DNA of 64,000 bases from Phycisphaera sp. (GCA_003712165.1 RHLH01000001.1:2267575-2331574); one strand, 5' to 3'. Numbered from the stretch's first letter, positions 38,977 to 49,146 are shown. Made by a program: numbers and translations. The notes: generated by a model from the letters alone, not told the origin.

Positions 38977-40521
38977 CTAAGCGCCGGCCTCGCGTAGATC
39001 GTCCTCGACCCCAACCAGATTCGCCTGGCCCTTCTTATCCAGCAGGCTCATAACGATCGCGACTGTGAACCCGACGAGAAACGAGGGCAGAAGAACATCG
39101 AGGTCTGTGAGATAACCCCGCAATTCATCGTTGAGCAGGGGCGGCACCGCGAACTTGAACGTCGGCACACTCAGGAACCCAGCGACCATCGCGCACTTAG
39201 CGCCCATCGATGTCAGTTTCGACCAGAAGAGGCTCAGGATCATTGTTGGACAGAACGTCGCGGCGATCCCGGACCATCCGAAGATGATGATCCAGAAGAC
39301 CCCGTTCTCCTTGTCATACTTGATGATCCCCATCCCGATCGCAAACGCGATGAGCGAGAGCGCGATCGTGACCTTGCGCGAGAGGGAAACGAGTCTCGCG
39401 TCGTCCATCTCGGGGTGTCTGACCTTCTGCCAATAGTCGCGCACACCCGCGCTGGACGCAACCACAAGCAGCGAATCGATTGTGGACATGATCGCGCTGA
39501 GCACCATTGCGATAAAGACACCCGCGAAGAATGCGGGCAAGAGTTCAAGGGCCATTGTGGGAAGAATGTTGTCCTGATTGTCACCAATCTCGGGCATCGT
39601 GAAGATCGCTCGGCCGAACAAGCCCACGAGCACCGCACCTGAATCTGCGAGAAGCGTCCACGTGAGCGCTGTAAGGGTGCCAGGGAGAATCTGCTTCTCG
39701 TTCTTCATCGAGATGAAGCGAACGAACACTTGAGGCGACCCAAGGAACCCGATCCCGATCGCGACAAAGCCGAGGACCGAGATCACCGTTGCAAGATTCC
39801 AAGCACCTGAAGAGGGCCCCGCATCGCCGGGGCCGTGGAGCGACATCAGGTGCGGATCGACCGCCTCAACCGCGCTTGTGACATCCGCGTACCCGCCGAC
39901 GTGCAGAAGAGCCACGATCGGCAGCACGACGAGGCCGATCACCATAAGCGAGCCCTGGAACACGTCCGACCAGACCACCGCAGTGAAGCCGCCGTTGGTG
40001 ATGTAGATCATCACAACCGTGAAGCCGACCGCTGCACCTAGGTAATGATTCCAATCGAGGAACGCATGAAATGCTGTGCCTGTCGCGAAGACTTGTGCGC
40101 CCGCATAGATGGGGACAAACACGATGAGTGCGCCGGCCGCGATCAGTCTGAGCCAGTGCCCCGAATCGCGGAAGCGTGACTCGAGATAGTCGGGCACTGT
40201 GATCGAGTCATACTTGTCAGAGAGCCGCTTGAACCGGCGCGACATGAGTATCCATGCTCCGCCCACTCCGATAAGTTCACCAAGCACAACCCAGAACGCC
40301 TTGGCGCCCACTGCGTAGCCCATTCCTGTCAAGCCGAGCAGAAGCCACGCGCTCTCACCCGTTGCGCGGGCCGAGAAGGCGACGTTGAAGAAGCCGAGCC
40401 GTTTCCCGGATGCGAAGTAGTCACGGATGTTGTTCATCCGCCTCGAGGCGAGGAAACCGATCAGCACGAGGATCGAGGCGTATAGCGCGACCGCGAGAAT
40501 CTTGAAGCCCGTATCACCCAT
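38977..40521 (-). CDS. Sodium:solute symporter (SSS/PutP-like)
   Basis: A 514-residue polytopic transporter with about 13 TM segments. It has the SSS features of an N-terminal ASRRMNNIRDYFASGKRLG loop, ARATGESAWLLLGLTGMGY in TM2, and AMVLSAIMSTIDSLLVVASS in the TM8 Na+-binding region. This is the proline-permease (PutP) subgroup pattern, although the solute is not certain. It lies 87 nt downstream of the Rrf2 regulator on the same strand. Confidence 0.9.
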   Translation of the reverse strand: MGDTGFKILAVALYASILVLIGFLASRRMNNIRDYFASGKRLGFFNVAFSARATGESAWLLLGLTGMGYAVGAKAFWVVLGELIGVGGAWILMSRRFKRLSDKYDSITVPDYLESRFRDSGHWLRLIAAGALIVFVPIYAGAQVFATGTAFHAFLDWNHYLGAAVGFTVVMIYITNGGFTAVVWSDVFQGSLMVIGLVVLPIVALLHVGGYADVTSAVEAVDPHLMSLHGPGDAGPSSGAWNLATVISVLGFVAIGIGFLGSPQVFVRFISMKNEKQILPGTLTALTWTLLADSGAVLVGLFGRAIFTMPEIGDNQDNILPTMALELLPAFFAGVFIAMVLSAIMSTIDSLLVVASSAGVRDYWQKVRHPEMDDARLVSLSRKVTIALSLIAFAIGMGIIKYDKENGVFWIIIFGWSGIAATFCPTMILSLFWSKLTSMGAKCAMVAGFLSVPTFKFAVPPLLNDELRGYLTDLDVLLPSFLVGFTVAIVMSLLDKKGQANLVGVEDDLREAGA

Positions 40522-40607
40522 AGCTCTGTAGCCCCCTCTTACCGACGTCGGCGTGAAGGGTGCGAGTGTAACGGAACCAGTCTCTATTGGTTTCCAACGA
40601 GCCTTCG

Positions 40608-41036
40608 CTACGCCGGGATCTGGGCGGGCAAGGCGTCAGACTCATCGTTTAGCAGATCTTCGATGCTCGTTTCGGTGAAGATCTGCTCGATGTGCGATTG
40701 AGCGGATTTGATCAGCTTGCCGATCGCGTCGGGCATGGACTTTCCATCGTCAGTCTTGCACGGATCGAAACTGAAGTCCGGCTGCTGGGGCTCGATCGCC
40801 TTGAGCACCTGGCACACCGATATCTCTGAGGGCTGATGCGACAGCACGTAGCCACCCCCGACCCCCCTCTGAGCGTCGAGGATGCCTGCTTTGCCGAGCC
40901 TCCGCAGAATCTTGTGGAGGTAACCCTTGGGTACGCCGGTGTTCTTGGAAATCGCCTCGGCGACAACGGGACCGCCCCCCACCGTGGCGAGATATAGCAC
41001 AGCCCTGAGTGCGTACTGAGAAGTCAGTGAGACCAT
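40608..41036 (-). CDS. Rrf2-family transcriptional regulator
   Basis: A 142-residue winged-helix regulator. The N-terminal SQYALRAVLYLA, recognition region GVPKGYLHKILRRLGKAGIL and wing RGVGGGYVLS are typical. Only two Cys (VCQVL and DPCKTDD) lie where NsrR/IscR have three, so an Fe-S cluster is uncertain. The upstream region (41040-41070) is strongly AT-rich with TCTATA repeated at 41048 and 41060, a likely promoter/operator. It divergently faces the PLP decarboxylase. Confidence 0.9.
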   Translation of the reverse strand: MVSLTSQYALRAVLYLATVGGGPVVAEAISKNTGVPKGYLHKILRRLGKAGILDAQRGVGGGYVLSHQPSEISVCQVLKAIEPQQPDFSFDPCKTDDGKSMPDAIGKLIKSAQSHIEQIFTETSIEDLLNDESDALPAQIPA

Positions 41037-41039
41037 GTA

Positions 41040-41070
41040 CCCCTGAGTCTATATATAAATCTATACAGAA
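41040..41070. promoter_or_regulatory. AT-rich promoter/operator of Rrf2 gene
   Basis: TCTATATATAAATCTATA in an otherwise GC-rich context, immediately before the Rrf2 start. The direct repeat TCTATA...TCTATA may be an autoregulatory site; a minus-strand -10 box is plausible. Not verified. Confidence 0.4.
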
Positions 41071-41162
41071 GTCAACTTTTCTATCGACCGATTCCGACTG
41101 AGACCCGAGCTCGCAGGTAAAGATGTATCCACTTTCGCCTGATTTGCGGCCAATACTCCTGT

Positions 41163-42566
41163 ATGGCAGCCACCTCCGAGACGTCCTGCAACCCCCTCCA
41201 TCAGGTCCACGAACTCGCAGAGATACTGCTGGACTCGGAGTCTGAGCAGCCTGTCAGGCCCATGCTGGATCCGAAGGCAGCCAGGCGTGACCTCGAACTC
41301 GATCTCCCCGAATCGGGCCTGCCGTTGGAACGCGCGATCGACAAGCTCCGCAGCGTGGTTCTGGCGACCCCTGTCACGACTGGTACAGGCTTCTATAACC
41401 AGTTGTTCGGCGGGCGAGAATCGATCGCGGTCCTCGCCGACATGCTGGCAGCGATCTGCAACACCTCGATGTACACCTACAAGGCCGCGGGTGTGCAGGT
41501 CATTCTCGAACAGATCCTGCTCGAGAAGATGATGAAGCTGGCCGGCTTTGCCGGGGGCGACGGACTCTTCACGCCCGGCGGGTCGATGTCGAACATGGCA
41601 GCGATGATCATCGCGCGCAATGAGGCCGTCGAGGACTCGCGTGAGGCGGGCTTCCCGGCGGGTGACTTTGTCGTGTACACCTCCGCCGAGTCGCACTACT
41701 CCGTGCGCAAGAACGCGGGTCTTCTCGGCATCGGACGTGCAAATGTCGTAGCCATCCCGGCTGACGAGATCGGGCGCATGATTCCCGAGAAGCTGGATGA
41801 GCAGATCGTCAGCGACCTTGCAGCGGGCAAGAAGCCCCTGATGACCATCACGACCTCTGGCACAACTGTGATGGGCGCGTTCGACCCGATCAAGCCGATC
41901 GTCGAGGTCGCGAAGAAGCACAACACGTGGGTGCACGTCGACGGCGCGTTCGGCGGGAGTGCGCTGCTCTCGGACGCGTTCGCGCATCTGATGGATGGGC
42001 TCGAACTGGCCGACTCGTTCACCTGGGATGCGCACAAGATGATGGGTGTGCCTCTGATCTGCTCGGTCATGCTCACCCGCCACGCGGGGATGACGACCAA
42101 GCACTTCGATGAGGCTGCGACGTACCTCTTCCAGCAGGACGAGGACATGCTCAACCCCGGCACGCGGTCGCTCCAGTGCGGCAGGCGGAACGACGCGCTC
42201 AAGCTCTGGGCGGCCTGGCAGCACCTCGGTGATGAGGGCTACAAGAGCCGGGTCGAGCGACAGTTCGAGCTCGCCCAGCACTTCCGCAGCCGAATCGACG
42301 AAGACCTCGAGCTGCAGCTCTCGTGCGATCCGCAGTGGATCACTGTCTGCTTCGAGGTCACTGGCAAGCCCAGCGACCAGATCTGCGACGAGCTCGACCG
42401 CCGACAGATGGCCAAGATCGGCTGGGGGATCGTGCACGGCAGGCGTGTCATCCGGATGGTCTGCGTGAACCCGGATCTGACCACGAGCGACCTCGATGAT
42501 CTGCTCGCCAAGATCAAGGCGGTCGGCGCCGAGATGCCCGAGGCCGACAACGCGGTCACGAAGTGA
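41163..42566 (+). CDS. Group II PLP decarboxylase (glutamate/cysteine sulfinate type)
   Basis: A 467-residue enzyme. Lys in TWDAHKMMG binds PLP, Asp in VHVDGAFGG contacts the pyridine N, and SAESHYSVRKNAGLLGIG holds the stacking His. FYNQLFGG matches the substrate loop of the GAD/CSAD/aspartate decarboxylase clade rather than aromatic amino acid decarboxylases. The product could be GABA, hypotaurine or beta-alanine; the substrate cannot be fixed from sequence. It is transcribed away from the Rrf2 gene and followed by mutS. Confidence 0.88.
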   Translation: MAATSETSCNPLHQVHELAEILLDSESEQPVRPMLDPKAARRDLELDLPESGLPLERAIDKLRSVVLATPVTTGTGFYNQLFGGRESIAVLADMLAAICNTSMYTYKAAGVQVILEQILLEKMMKLAGFAGGDGLFTPGGSMSNMAAMIIARNEAVEDSREAGFPAGDFVVYTSAESHYSVRKNAGLLGIGRANVVAIPADEIGRMIPEKLDEQIVSDLAAGKKPLMTITTSGTTVMGAFDPIKPIVEVAKKHNTWVHVDGAFGGSALLSDAFAHLMDGLELADSFTWDAHKMMGVPLICSVMLTRHAGMTTKHFDEAATYLFQQDEDMLNPGTRSLQCGRRNDALKLWAAWQHLGDEGYKSRVERQFELAQHFRSRIDEDLELQLSCDPQWITVCFEVTGKPSDQICDELDRRQMAKIGWGIVHGRRVIRMVCVNPDLTTSDLDDLLAKIKAVGAEMPEADNAVTK

Positions 42567-42634
42567 CTCGCTCGCTACAACCGACAGGCTGACCAGCCCC
42601 ACCCGCTGCGCAGGGCGGGCTATCTTCTAGGTCT

Positions 42635-45340
42635 ATGAGCGACCCGAAGCAGACACCCGCGATGAAGCAGTATTTCCGCTTCAAGAAGGAGCACCCCGAC
42701 TGTGTGCTCTTCTTCCGTATGGGTGACTTCTACGAGCTCTTCTTCGAGGACGCGACCACCGTTGCGCCGCAGCTCGGTCTGACATTGACCGAGCGCACGG
42801 GAGGCGTGCCGTTGGCTGGCGCGCCCCACCACCAACTGGACAACTACCTGCGTAAACTCGTGGCGCTCGGTTACCGCGTTGCGATCGCCGACCAGATCCA
42901 GGACCCGAAAGAAGCCAAGGGCGTCGTCGAGCGCGCTGTGACACAAGTCGTAACACCTGGCACCCTCGTGGACGACGGCTTGCTCGATGGTTCTGCGGTC
43001 AACCGAATCGCTGCGGTGGTCTTCACCGACTCGGGCGACGATTCGCCTGCGTCGGTCGCGGTCGCCGAGGTCTCGACGGGTGAGCTGACGCTCTTCGACG
43101 CGGATTCGAAGACGCTTGCGGACGAGCTCGCTTCCCGCGCGATCAGCGAGTTGCTCTTCGCGGAGCCCGGCTCGGGTGACCCGCCCCCCCGCACGCAACG
43201 CGTGCTGGACAGGCTCGAGATCGCCGGTACCGGGCGCCCCGCGTGGCATTTCCGCGAGGAAGAATCGCTCGAAGCTGTGCTGACTCAGTTCAAGGTCACC
43301 ACGCTCGCGGGCTTCGGTCTTGAAACCGGAGATCCCGCGGTTCGCGCTGCGGGCGCGCTCATCAGGTATCTACGCGAAACGCAGGCGATCGACAACGAGG
43401 GCGTCGCGTCGCGTCCCGGCGCGATCGCCGCGGCGACGCTGGCGCACCTGCAGCCGCCCAAGCGTGAAGACCCAGCCGGTCGGTGCATCGTTGACGCGGT
43501 CAGCCTGCGGGCGCTTGAGATCGAGAAGACGATCCGTGACGGTGCGGTCAAGGGCTCTGTCGTCGGGCTCTTTCTGGGGCAGGCCGGTCAGGGCGGCTGC
43601 CGAACCGCGATGGGCAAAAGGCTCGTGCGTGACTGGCTCTGCAGGCCAGCGGGCCGACTCGAGACGATCACGAGCCGGCACGACCGCGTCGCGGCGCTGG
43701 TGAGCGACCGGCGTCTGGCGGATGAGATCGGCCATGCTCTCTCGCCCATCCAGGATGTGGCGCGTATCGCGGGCCGACTCGCGCTCGGGCGCGCAACGCC
43801 GCGCGATGTCGTGGGGATCGGGCGATCGCTCTCGTTCATCGAACGGCTCTGCGAGTTGACCGACAACACACCCGCGTTCGCGGCGCAGCACTCTGAACTC
43901 AGAGGCATCGAGTCGGTGCTCAGGCCCATCGCTGAGCGCGTCGAGGCCGAGTGCGTTGAGGATCCGCCGGCGCTCCTGCGTGACGGCGGGGTTTTCCGCG
44001 AGGGCGTTGACAAGCGCCTCGACGAGGCCCGCTCGCTGCAGACCGACGCCTCGAAGTGGCTCGCCGACTACCAGGCAAAGATCGCCCAGGAACTGGACTT
44101 GCCCGGGATCAAGGTTGGGTACAACAAGGTCTTCGGGTATTACGTTGAGTTGACCGCGGTGCAGGCCGCCAGCGCGGGCGACAGGCTTGCGCAGCACGCA
44201 CTGACGCGCAAACAGACACTCAAGAACGCCGAGCGGTACATCACGCCCGAGCTCAAGGACTTCGAGGACAAGGTCTCGCGAGCCGAATCGATGGCGCAGG
44301 AGATCGAGCGGGAGTTGTTCACGAAGCTCACCGCAGAGCTGACCAAGCACCTCGGTGCGCTCTCTGCGTTCTCAAACGCGGTCGCCGAGCTTGATGTGCT
44401 GACAGCGTTCGCAGATAGAGCCACCCGCAGGGGCTGGACCAGGCCCGAGATGACCTCGGGCGGCGAACTGAGTCTTGTGGAAGCTAGACACCCGGTTCTT
44501 GAAGAAGCTCTGGAGCACGACTTCGTCCCAAACGGGCTCACCCTGGGGGGAAGTGACGCGGCGTTGGCGCTCATTACAGGCCCCAACATGGCAGGCAAGA
44601 GCACGTTTATCCGCCAGGTTGCGCTCGTTACACTTCTGGCGCACGCGGGTTCGTTCGTACCAGCAAAGGCCGCGACGATCGGGTTGACCGACAGGATCTT
44701 CACGCGCGTCGGAGCCGACGATGCGCTGCACCGCGGGCAATCAACGTTCATGGTCGAGATGATCGAGACCGCCAACATCCTCAACCACGCCGGCGAGAAG
44801 TCGCTCGTCATCCTGGACGAGATCGGGCGGGGCACATCAACGCTCGACGGGCTCAGCCTCGCATGGGCCATCGTCGAAACGCTATCGGAGCGTGGCCCGC
44901 GGACGCTGTTTGCGACGCACTACCACGAGTTGACCGATCTGGAGTCGCAGCTCGAGGGCAAAGTGCGCAACCTGCATGTGGCTGTCCGCGAGTGGGCGGG
45001 CGAGGGCGATCAGCCGGAGATCGTGTTCCTGCACCAGATCGAGCCCGGTCGTAGCGAGCAGTCGTTCGGCATCCATGTCGCGCGGCTTGCTGGCGTGCCT
45101 CAAGCTGTGACGGACCGCGCGAGAGATGTGCTCGGATCTCTCGCGGTGCACCACGGCGCGAAAGTTGAGGCTCCCAAATCACCCAAAGAGCAACCGGCGC
45201 AGATGTCGCTGTTCACCGAGTTCGTCCCGCACCCCGCAGTCGATCGGCTCCGAGAGATCAAGCTCGACGAGATGAGCCCGATGCAGGCGTTCGACGAGCT
45301 GCGCAGGCTCTCTGATTCGACGCGCGACGCAAAGGGGTAA
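42635..45340 (+). CDS. mutS: DNA mismatch repair protein MutS
   Basis: Mismatch-recognition ATPase, 901 residues. The N-terminal mismatch-contacting RMGDFYELFFEDA (Phe-x-Glu) is present, connector and lever regions follow, Walker A is GPNMAGKST (about residue 650), the signature DDALHRGQSTFMVEM and Walker B LVILDEIGRGTSTLDG follow, and FATHYHELTDLE is the His switch. The length and N-terminal domain fit MutS1, not MutS2. No mutL in the window. Confidence 0.97.
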   Translation: MSDPKQTPAMKQYFRFKKEHPDCVLFFRMGDFYELFFEDATTVAPQLGLTLTERTGGVPLAGAPHHQLDNYLRKLVALGYRVAIADQIQDPKEAKGVVERAVTQVVTPGTLVDDGLLDGSAVNRIAAVVFTDSGDDSPASVAVAEVSTGELTLFDADSKTLADELASRAISELLFAEPGSGDPPPRTQRVLDRLEIAGTGRPAWHFREEESLEAVLTQFKVTTLAGFGLETGDPAVRAAGALIRYLRETQAIDNEGVASRPGAIAAATLAHLQPPKREDPAGRCIVDAVSLRALEIEKTIRDGAVKGSVVGLFLGQAGQGGCRTAMGKRLVRDWLCRPAGRLETITSRHDRVAALVSDRRLADEIGHALSPIQDVARIAGRLALGRATPRDVVGIGRSLSFIERLCELTDNTPAFAAQHSELRGIESVLRPIAERVEAECVEDPPALLRDGGVFREGVDKRLDEARSLQTDASKWLADYQAKIAQELDLPGIKVGYNKVFGYYVELTAVQAASAGDRLAQHALTRKQTLKNAERYITPELKDFEDKVSRAESMAQEIERELFTKLTAELTKHLGALSAFSNAVAELDVLTAFADRATRRGWTRPEMTSGGELSLVEARHPVLEEALEHDFVPNGLTLGGSDAALALITGPNMAGKSTFIRQVALVTLLAHAGSFVPAKAATIGLTDRIFTRVGADDALHRGQSTFMVEMIETANILNHAGEKSLVILDEIGRGTSTLDGLSLAWAIVETLSERGPRTLFATHYHELTDLESQLEGKVRNLHVAVREWAGEGDQPEIVFLHQIEPGRSEQSFGIHVARLAGVPQAVTDRARDVLGSLAVHHGAKVEAPKSPKEQPAQMSLFTEFVPHPAVDRLREIKLDEMSPMQAFDELRRLSDSTRDAKG

Positions 45341-45379
45341 GCTCTTTTCCGAAGAAGAATCTGGCAGGGGAGGCACGCG

Positions 45380-45928
45380 ATGCGTCAGGAAGTCATTCTT
45401 CAGCAGGCAGAGTTCGACAACGCGGTAAAGTACTTTGTGCTCAGTATCGCCATCCCGTTCACGATCACGATCGTGCTGATCCCGCTGCTGATCATCATCC
45501 TGCCCATCGTCTATATCGTGAAGACGATCGAGTACAAACACATCGAGTGCACGCTGCTCGAACGCTCGCTCCGAGTCAGACGGGGTGTGCTCAACAAGGT
45601 CGAGAAGACCATCCCCCTCGACAAGATCACGGACCTGGGCGTTAATCAGGGACCGATCATGCGGTTCTGCGGCGTGCAGGCGATCGCCATTGAAACAGCG
45701 GGCCAGAGCGGCATGGGCAGCTCACTCGTGAACCTCGTCGGCATCCGTGACGCCAAGGGATTCCGCGACGCAGTACTCGAGCGGCGTGACGAGATCGCCG
45801 AGGGCAAGTCGGCCAGCAGCGCCCCCACCCCCGCGGCCTCGGCTGCCTCTGACGATGCAACCGAACTCATACGCGAGATTCGCGACACGCTCGTCCGGAT
45901 CGAGGCGAAGCTCGGTCAGCCGGACTAA
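45380..45928 (+). CDS. PH-domain (bPH2/YdbS-like) membrane protein
   Basis: A 182-residue protein with one or two TM segments (residues 20-55, very Ile-rich) followed by a bacterial PH domain: YKHIECTLLERSLRVRRGVLNKVEKTIPLDKITDLGVNQG, read here in parts. The C-terminal 45 residues form a Ser/Ala linker plus a short helix (ATELIREIRDTLVRIEAKL) likely for oligomerisation. Role unknown. It follows mutS by 39 nt and its stop overlaps the next convergent gene. Confidence 0.85.
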   Translation: MRQEVILQQAEFDNAVKYFVLSIAIPFTITIVLIPLLIIILPIVYIVKTIEYKHIECTLLERSLRVRRGVLNKVEKTIPLDKITDLGVNQGPIMRFCGVQAIAIETAGQSGMGSSLVNLVGIRDAKGFRDAVLERRDEIAEGKSASSAPTPAASAASDDATELIREIRDTLVRIEAKLGQPD

Positions 45929-46872
45929 GCCCCGGGTGTCGGCAGCCCTTCGCTGTTGAACGCTTCGCCCTTGGGCATGTAGATGAGTCTGTACACGACG
46001 GACCACTCTTTGCCGTCTTGTGATTGTCGGCCTTCCTGATACACCCGACCTCCCTCGAGCTTTTGAACGAGCATCTGCCGGTAGCTCACGTTGCCGGCCT
46101 GGTCATAGTTCCTGCCCTCGAAGAGCAGCTTGCCGGGCGTGCCGGGCTCGGCGGTCATCTCAAGTTGGCGTGTCGGATCGACCCAGATCTGGCGCCACTT
46201 ACCCTCCTCGATGTCGTAGTAGTTGAAGCTCTGCCCGACCTGGCCCTGGCTGTTTGTCCACTGCTCGTGGATGAACATCTTGTTGTTCACGAGTTGGAGG
46301 TGGTTCGTGCCGCTGAGTGAGCCATTGGGTGAATAGCAGTCCCATTCACCCACCCAGAAGTGCATTGCACTGGCGGGCGAGTTCTCTTTCGCGGCATTGA
46401 GCCTCTCGATCAGCTTGGGCCAGCGTTCATCTACGTGGAGCGACACGAGATCGGCGTCACCCGTGAACTGCGCGACCGGTGCTTGACCAGCGTCGGCTGC
46501 GAGCCTCAGGCACTCGAACGCCTCGTCGCGCTGACCAAGCAGCGCGTGCGCACACCCCGCGTTGTAGAGAGCCGCGGGGCGCATGTTGGGGAAGGTTGCT
46601 GCTTTCATGTGCAGCCTGAGGGCCCTCTCGTGATCGCCTTGCATGTGGACCGTGTACCCATGCATGAACCAGGCCTGTCCGTTTTTGGGATTTGCCTTGT
46701 GGATCGCTTCGAACATCTCTGCAGCGGCAGCGGTATCGCCCTGCTGGAGCTTTGCCCCGGCTTCCTGCATCGAGGGGACGTTGGACGCTTTATGAGCGTT
46801 GTCCTGAGCGGCGGCGGGCAGGGTGACCGCCATTGCGAGTGCGATCGAAGCCAGTGAACGTGCGATCTTCAT
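45925..46872 (-). CDS. Exported TPR protein with DUF1579-like C-terminal domain
   Basis: A 315-residue periplasmic protein. ATG 46872 follows GGGAGA and opens a Sec signal (SLASIALAMAVTLPAAAQ). Residues 30-150 hold TPR repeats (AGAKLQQGDTAAAAEMFEAI, GQAWFMHGYTVHMQGDHERA, ALYNAGCAHALLGQRDEAF). Residues 180-310 form a beta-rich domain with FWVGEWDCYSPNG, as in DUF1579 lipocalin-like proteins. The ligand is unknown. Confidence 0.83.
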   Translation of the reverse strand: MKIARSLASIALAMAVTLPAAAQDNAHKASNVPSMQEAGAKLQQGDTAAAAEMFEAIHKANPKNGQAWFMHGYTVHMQGDHERALRLHMKAATFPNMRPAALYNAGCAHALLGQRDEAFECLRLAADAGQAPVAQFTGDADLVSLHVDERWPKLIERLNAAKENSPASAMHFWVGEWDCYSPNGSLSGTNHLQLVNNKMFIHEQWTNSQGQVGQSFNYYDIEEGKWRQIWVDPTRQLEMTAEPGTPGKLLFEGRNYDQAGNVSYRQMLVQKLEGGRVYQEGRQSQDGKEWSVVYRLIYMPKGEAFNSEGLPTPGA

Positions 46873-47011
46873 GCGGAGTCTCCCGTGCCAAAGGATGTGT
46901 GTGTCATGTGTATGCCAGCGTAATCTGGTACCGAACCGAATCGGTGGGTTGCGACTACGATCCTGATGTCGCGACAGAAACAAGCAAGATCCTGGAATGA
47001 GGAGCAGCACC

Positions 47012-48097
47012 GTGCCACTCGACCACTATGTCACACTCGGACGCAGCGGGCTCAGGGTGAGCCCATTCTGCCTGGGCACCATGACCTTCGGCGAAGACTG
47101 GGGCTTCGGCTCCACGGTCGAGGACTCGCTGGCCATCCTCGACGCGTACACCGGCCGCGGAGGCAACTTCCTCGACACAGCCAATATCTACACCAAGGGC
47201 CACTCAGAGAAGATCATCGGCGACCACATCGGGCGCCACCCAGCCAAGCGTGACCGGATGGTCATCGCGACCAAGTTCCTTGGCAACATGTTCCCGGGCG
47301 ATCCAAACGGAGGCGGTGCGCACCGCAAGGGCATCATCGCAGCGTGCGACGAATCACTCCGAAGGCTCCAGACCGACTACATCGATCTCTACTGGATGCA
47401 CTTCTGGGATCACCTGACCCCGATCGACGAAACCATGCGCGCAGTAGACGACCTCGTCCGCATGGGCAAGGTGCGTTACTTCGGCATCTCCGACACGCCC
47501 GCGTGGAAATGCGCACAAGCCCAGTACGAAGCTATCTTCAAGAACTGGACGCCCGCGGTCGCGCTGCAGATCGAGTACTCGCTCGTCGAACGCACCGTCG
47601 AGAACGACTTGATCCCGATGGCACGCGAGATGGGCATGGGTGTCACGCCATGGTCGCCGCTCAAGGGAGGCGTGCTGACCGGCAAGTACACACGCGATAA
47701 TCTTGACACCATCGACCCGAAGCGCGGCGAGTGGGTCAAGGGCCATATCAACGAACGAAACCTAACAATTGTAGATGAACTCATCAAAGTTGCTCATGAG
47801 GCGGGCTGCACACCCGCCGAGGCGGCGCTGGCGTGGGTGCAAGCAAAGCAAGGTGTATCGAGCACGATCATCGGCGCACGCACGATGGACCAGCTTCTTG
47901 CGAACCTGAAGGCGCTCGACGTTGTTCTTAGTGAGAATCAAGTCCAGCGTCTCGATGATGCGAGCGCGATCCAGCCGACGTTCCCGCAGTCATTTCTGCC
48001 GTACGTCAAGAACAACATCCACGGTGGCACAACGATCAACGGCGTCGATTCAGAGCCTTGGCACATGGCCCCACAGAACGACGACGAGAGGTGGTGA
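47012..48097 (+). CDS. Aldo/keto reductase
   Basis: NAD(P)H-dependent TIM-barrel oxidoreductase, 361 residues. The catalytic set is visible: Asp and Tyr in FLDTANIYTKGHSEK, Lys in IATKF, and His in YWMHFWDH; SSTIIGARTMDQL is the nucleotide-binding end. It resembles the YajO/PhdYeFN-like AKR11-13 group. GTG 47012 is preferred, as GAGGAG lies 7-9 nt upstream; ATG 46997 is the alternative. It is divergent from the TPR gene. Confidence 0.9.
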   Translation: MPLDHYVTLGRSGLRVSPFCLGTMTFGEDWGFGSTVEDSLAILDAYTGRGGNFLDTANIYTKGHSEKIIGDHIGRHPAKRDRMVIATKFLGNMFPGDPNGGGAHRKGIIAACDESLRRLQTDYIDLYWMHFWDHLTPIDETMRAVDDLVRMGKVRYFGISDTPAWKCAQAQYEAIFKNWTPAVALQIEYSLVERTVENDLIPMAREMGMGVTPWSPLKGGVLTGKYTRDNLDTIDPKRGEWVKGHINERNLTIVDELIKVAHEAGCTPAEAALAWVQAKQGVSSTIIGARTMDQLLANLKALDVVLSENQVQRLDDASAIQPTFPQSFLPYVKNNIHGGTTINGVDSEPWHMAPQNDDERW

Positions 48098-48186
48098 GTT
48101 CGAGATTAGTCAAGCTCTCTGAATTGTTGAATTGACACAATCTGAAAGAGCCGTCATACTCCGCCCTCACCCGGTGGAGGATTGTG

Positions 48187-48555
48187 ATGATTGGTCTTGG
48201 ATTTGGCCTTCTTGTTCTTGTCGCCATTATCTGTGTGATGGGATTTGTCCTTGCATTCGTACACAACCTCTTCGAGCAAGAAGAACTTCCTATTGGTCGC
48301 GGCATCCTGATTATCTTTCTGACGTTCGTCGCGAACATCATCATCACCTTGGGACTAGGCGGTTCCGAGATGGATCCGGGCATGGCAAGCATCATCGTAA
48401 CGGTTGCGAACTTCCTTGTGCTCGCCGGGCTTATCAAGCTACTCGCGTACACCTCTTTCGGTAAGGCACTGCTGATGGCTCTCGTGTTCTCAGTGATCAT
48501 GTTCCTCGTCGGGTTGGTTCTGGGCAACCTGTTTACGACACCAGCAGCGAGTTAG
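48187..48555 (+). CDS. Small membrane protein, 122 aa, unknown
   Basis: Almost entirely hydrophobic with four predicted TM segments (about 3-27, 38-58, 65-85, 92-114). Short loops include HNLFEQEELPIGR. Not recognised. ATG 48187 follows GGAGGA. Similar short four-helix proteins are common in Planctomycetes without known role. Stands alone between the aldo/keto reductase and the thioredoxin gene. Confidence 0.78.
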   Translation: MIGLGFGLLVLVAIICVMGFVLAFVHNLFEQEELPIGRGILIIFLTFVANIIITLGLGGSEMDPGMASIIVTVANFLVLAGLIKLLAYTSFGKALLMALVFSVIMFLVGLVLGNLFTTPAAS

Positions 48556-48576
48556 CCGCGGGTCTACTCTCTGTGC

Positions 48577-49146
48577 ATGCTGACACCCTCTTATCTCCGC
48601 CAGAAGTTTGACGCAGGCCTGCCATACGAGGACTACCTGAGCAAGAGCTCACCCGGGCACCGCCGGGGCTGGGACGCGCTGCATGCGCAGGCTGCGCTCA
48701 GCGAGGCACAGGCTGAGCTGATCGGCTCATTCACACGCGAACTCAATGTTCTCGTCTCGAGCGGCGTCTGGTGCGGCGACTGCGCCCAGCAGATGCCCGT
48801 CCTCGACCACATCGAACGGGCCTCAAGCAAGATCACCTGTCGTTTCCTTGACAGGGACGAACACGGCGATCTCGCCGAGCGGGTCATGCTCTGCGGCGGG
48901 CTGCGTGTGCCGGTCGTCCTGATCCTCAACGAGGACTTTGACCTGCTGAACTTCGCGGGCGATCGGACGCTGTCCCGGTATCGGGCGCTCGCGGAGCGCC
49001 AGTTGGGGCCCAGCTGCATGCTCCCCGGCGCACCGGTGCCGGATGACGAGGCGAGGGCGACGCTCCAAGACTGGATCGACGAGTTTGAGCGGGCGCAGCT
49101 CATGGCTAGGCTCAGCACGAAACTCCGCCAACGCTACAGGGATTGA
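48577..49146 (+). CDS. Thioredoxin-family protein (WCGDC)
   Basis: A 189-residue protein with a thioredoxin fold and active site SGVWCGDCAQQMPVLDHI. The cis-Pro loop is GLRVPVVLIL. There is no signal peptide, so it is likely cytoplasmic. The WCGDC type occurs in thioredoxin-like proteins of the TlpA-like/Thioredoxin_9 group; the partner is unknown. Its stop is 48 nt before the sulfotransferase start. Confidence 0.87.
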   Translation: MLTPSYLRQKFDAGLPYEDYLSKSSPGHRRGWDALHAQAALSEAQAELIGSFTRELNVLVSSGVWCGDCAQQMPVLDHIERASSKITCRFLDRDEHGDLAERVMLCGGLRVPVVLILNEDFDLLNFAGDRTLSRYRALAERQLGPSCMLPGAPVPDDEARATLQDWIDEFERAQLMARLSTKLRQRYRD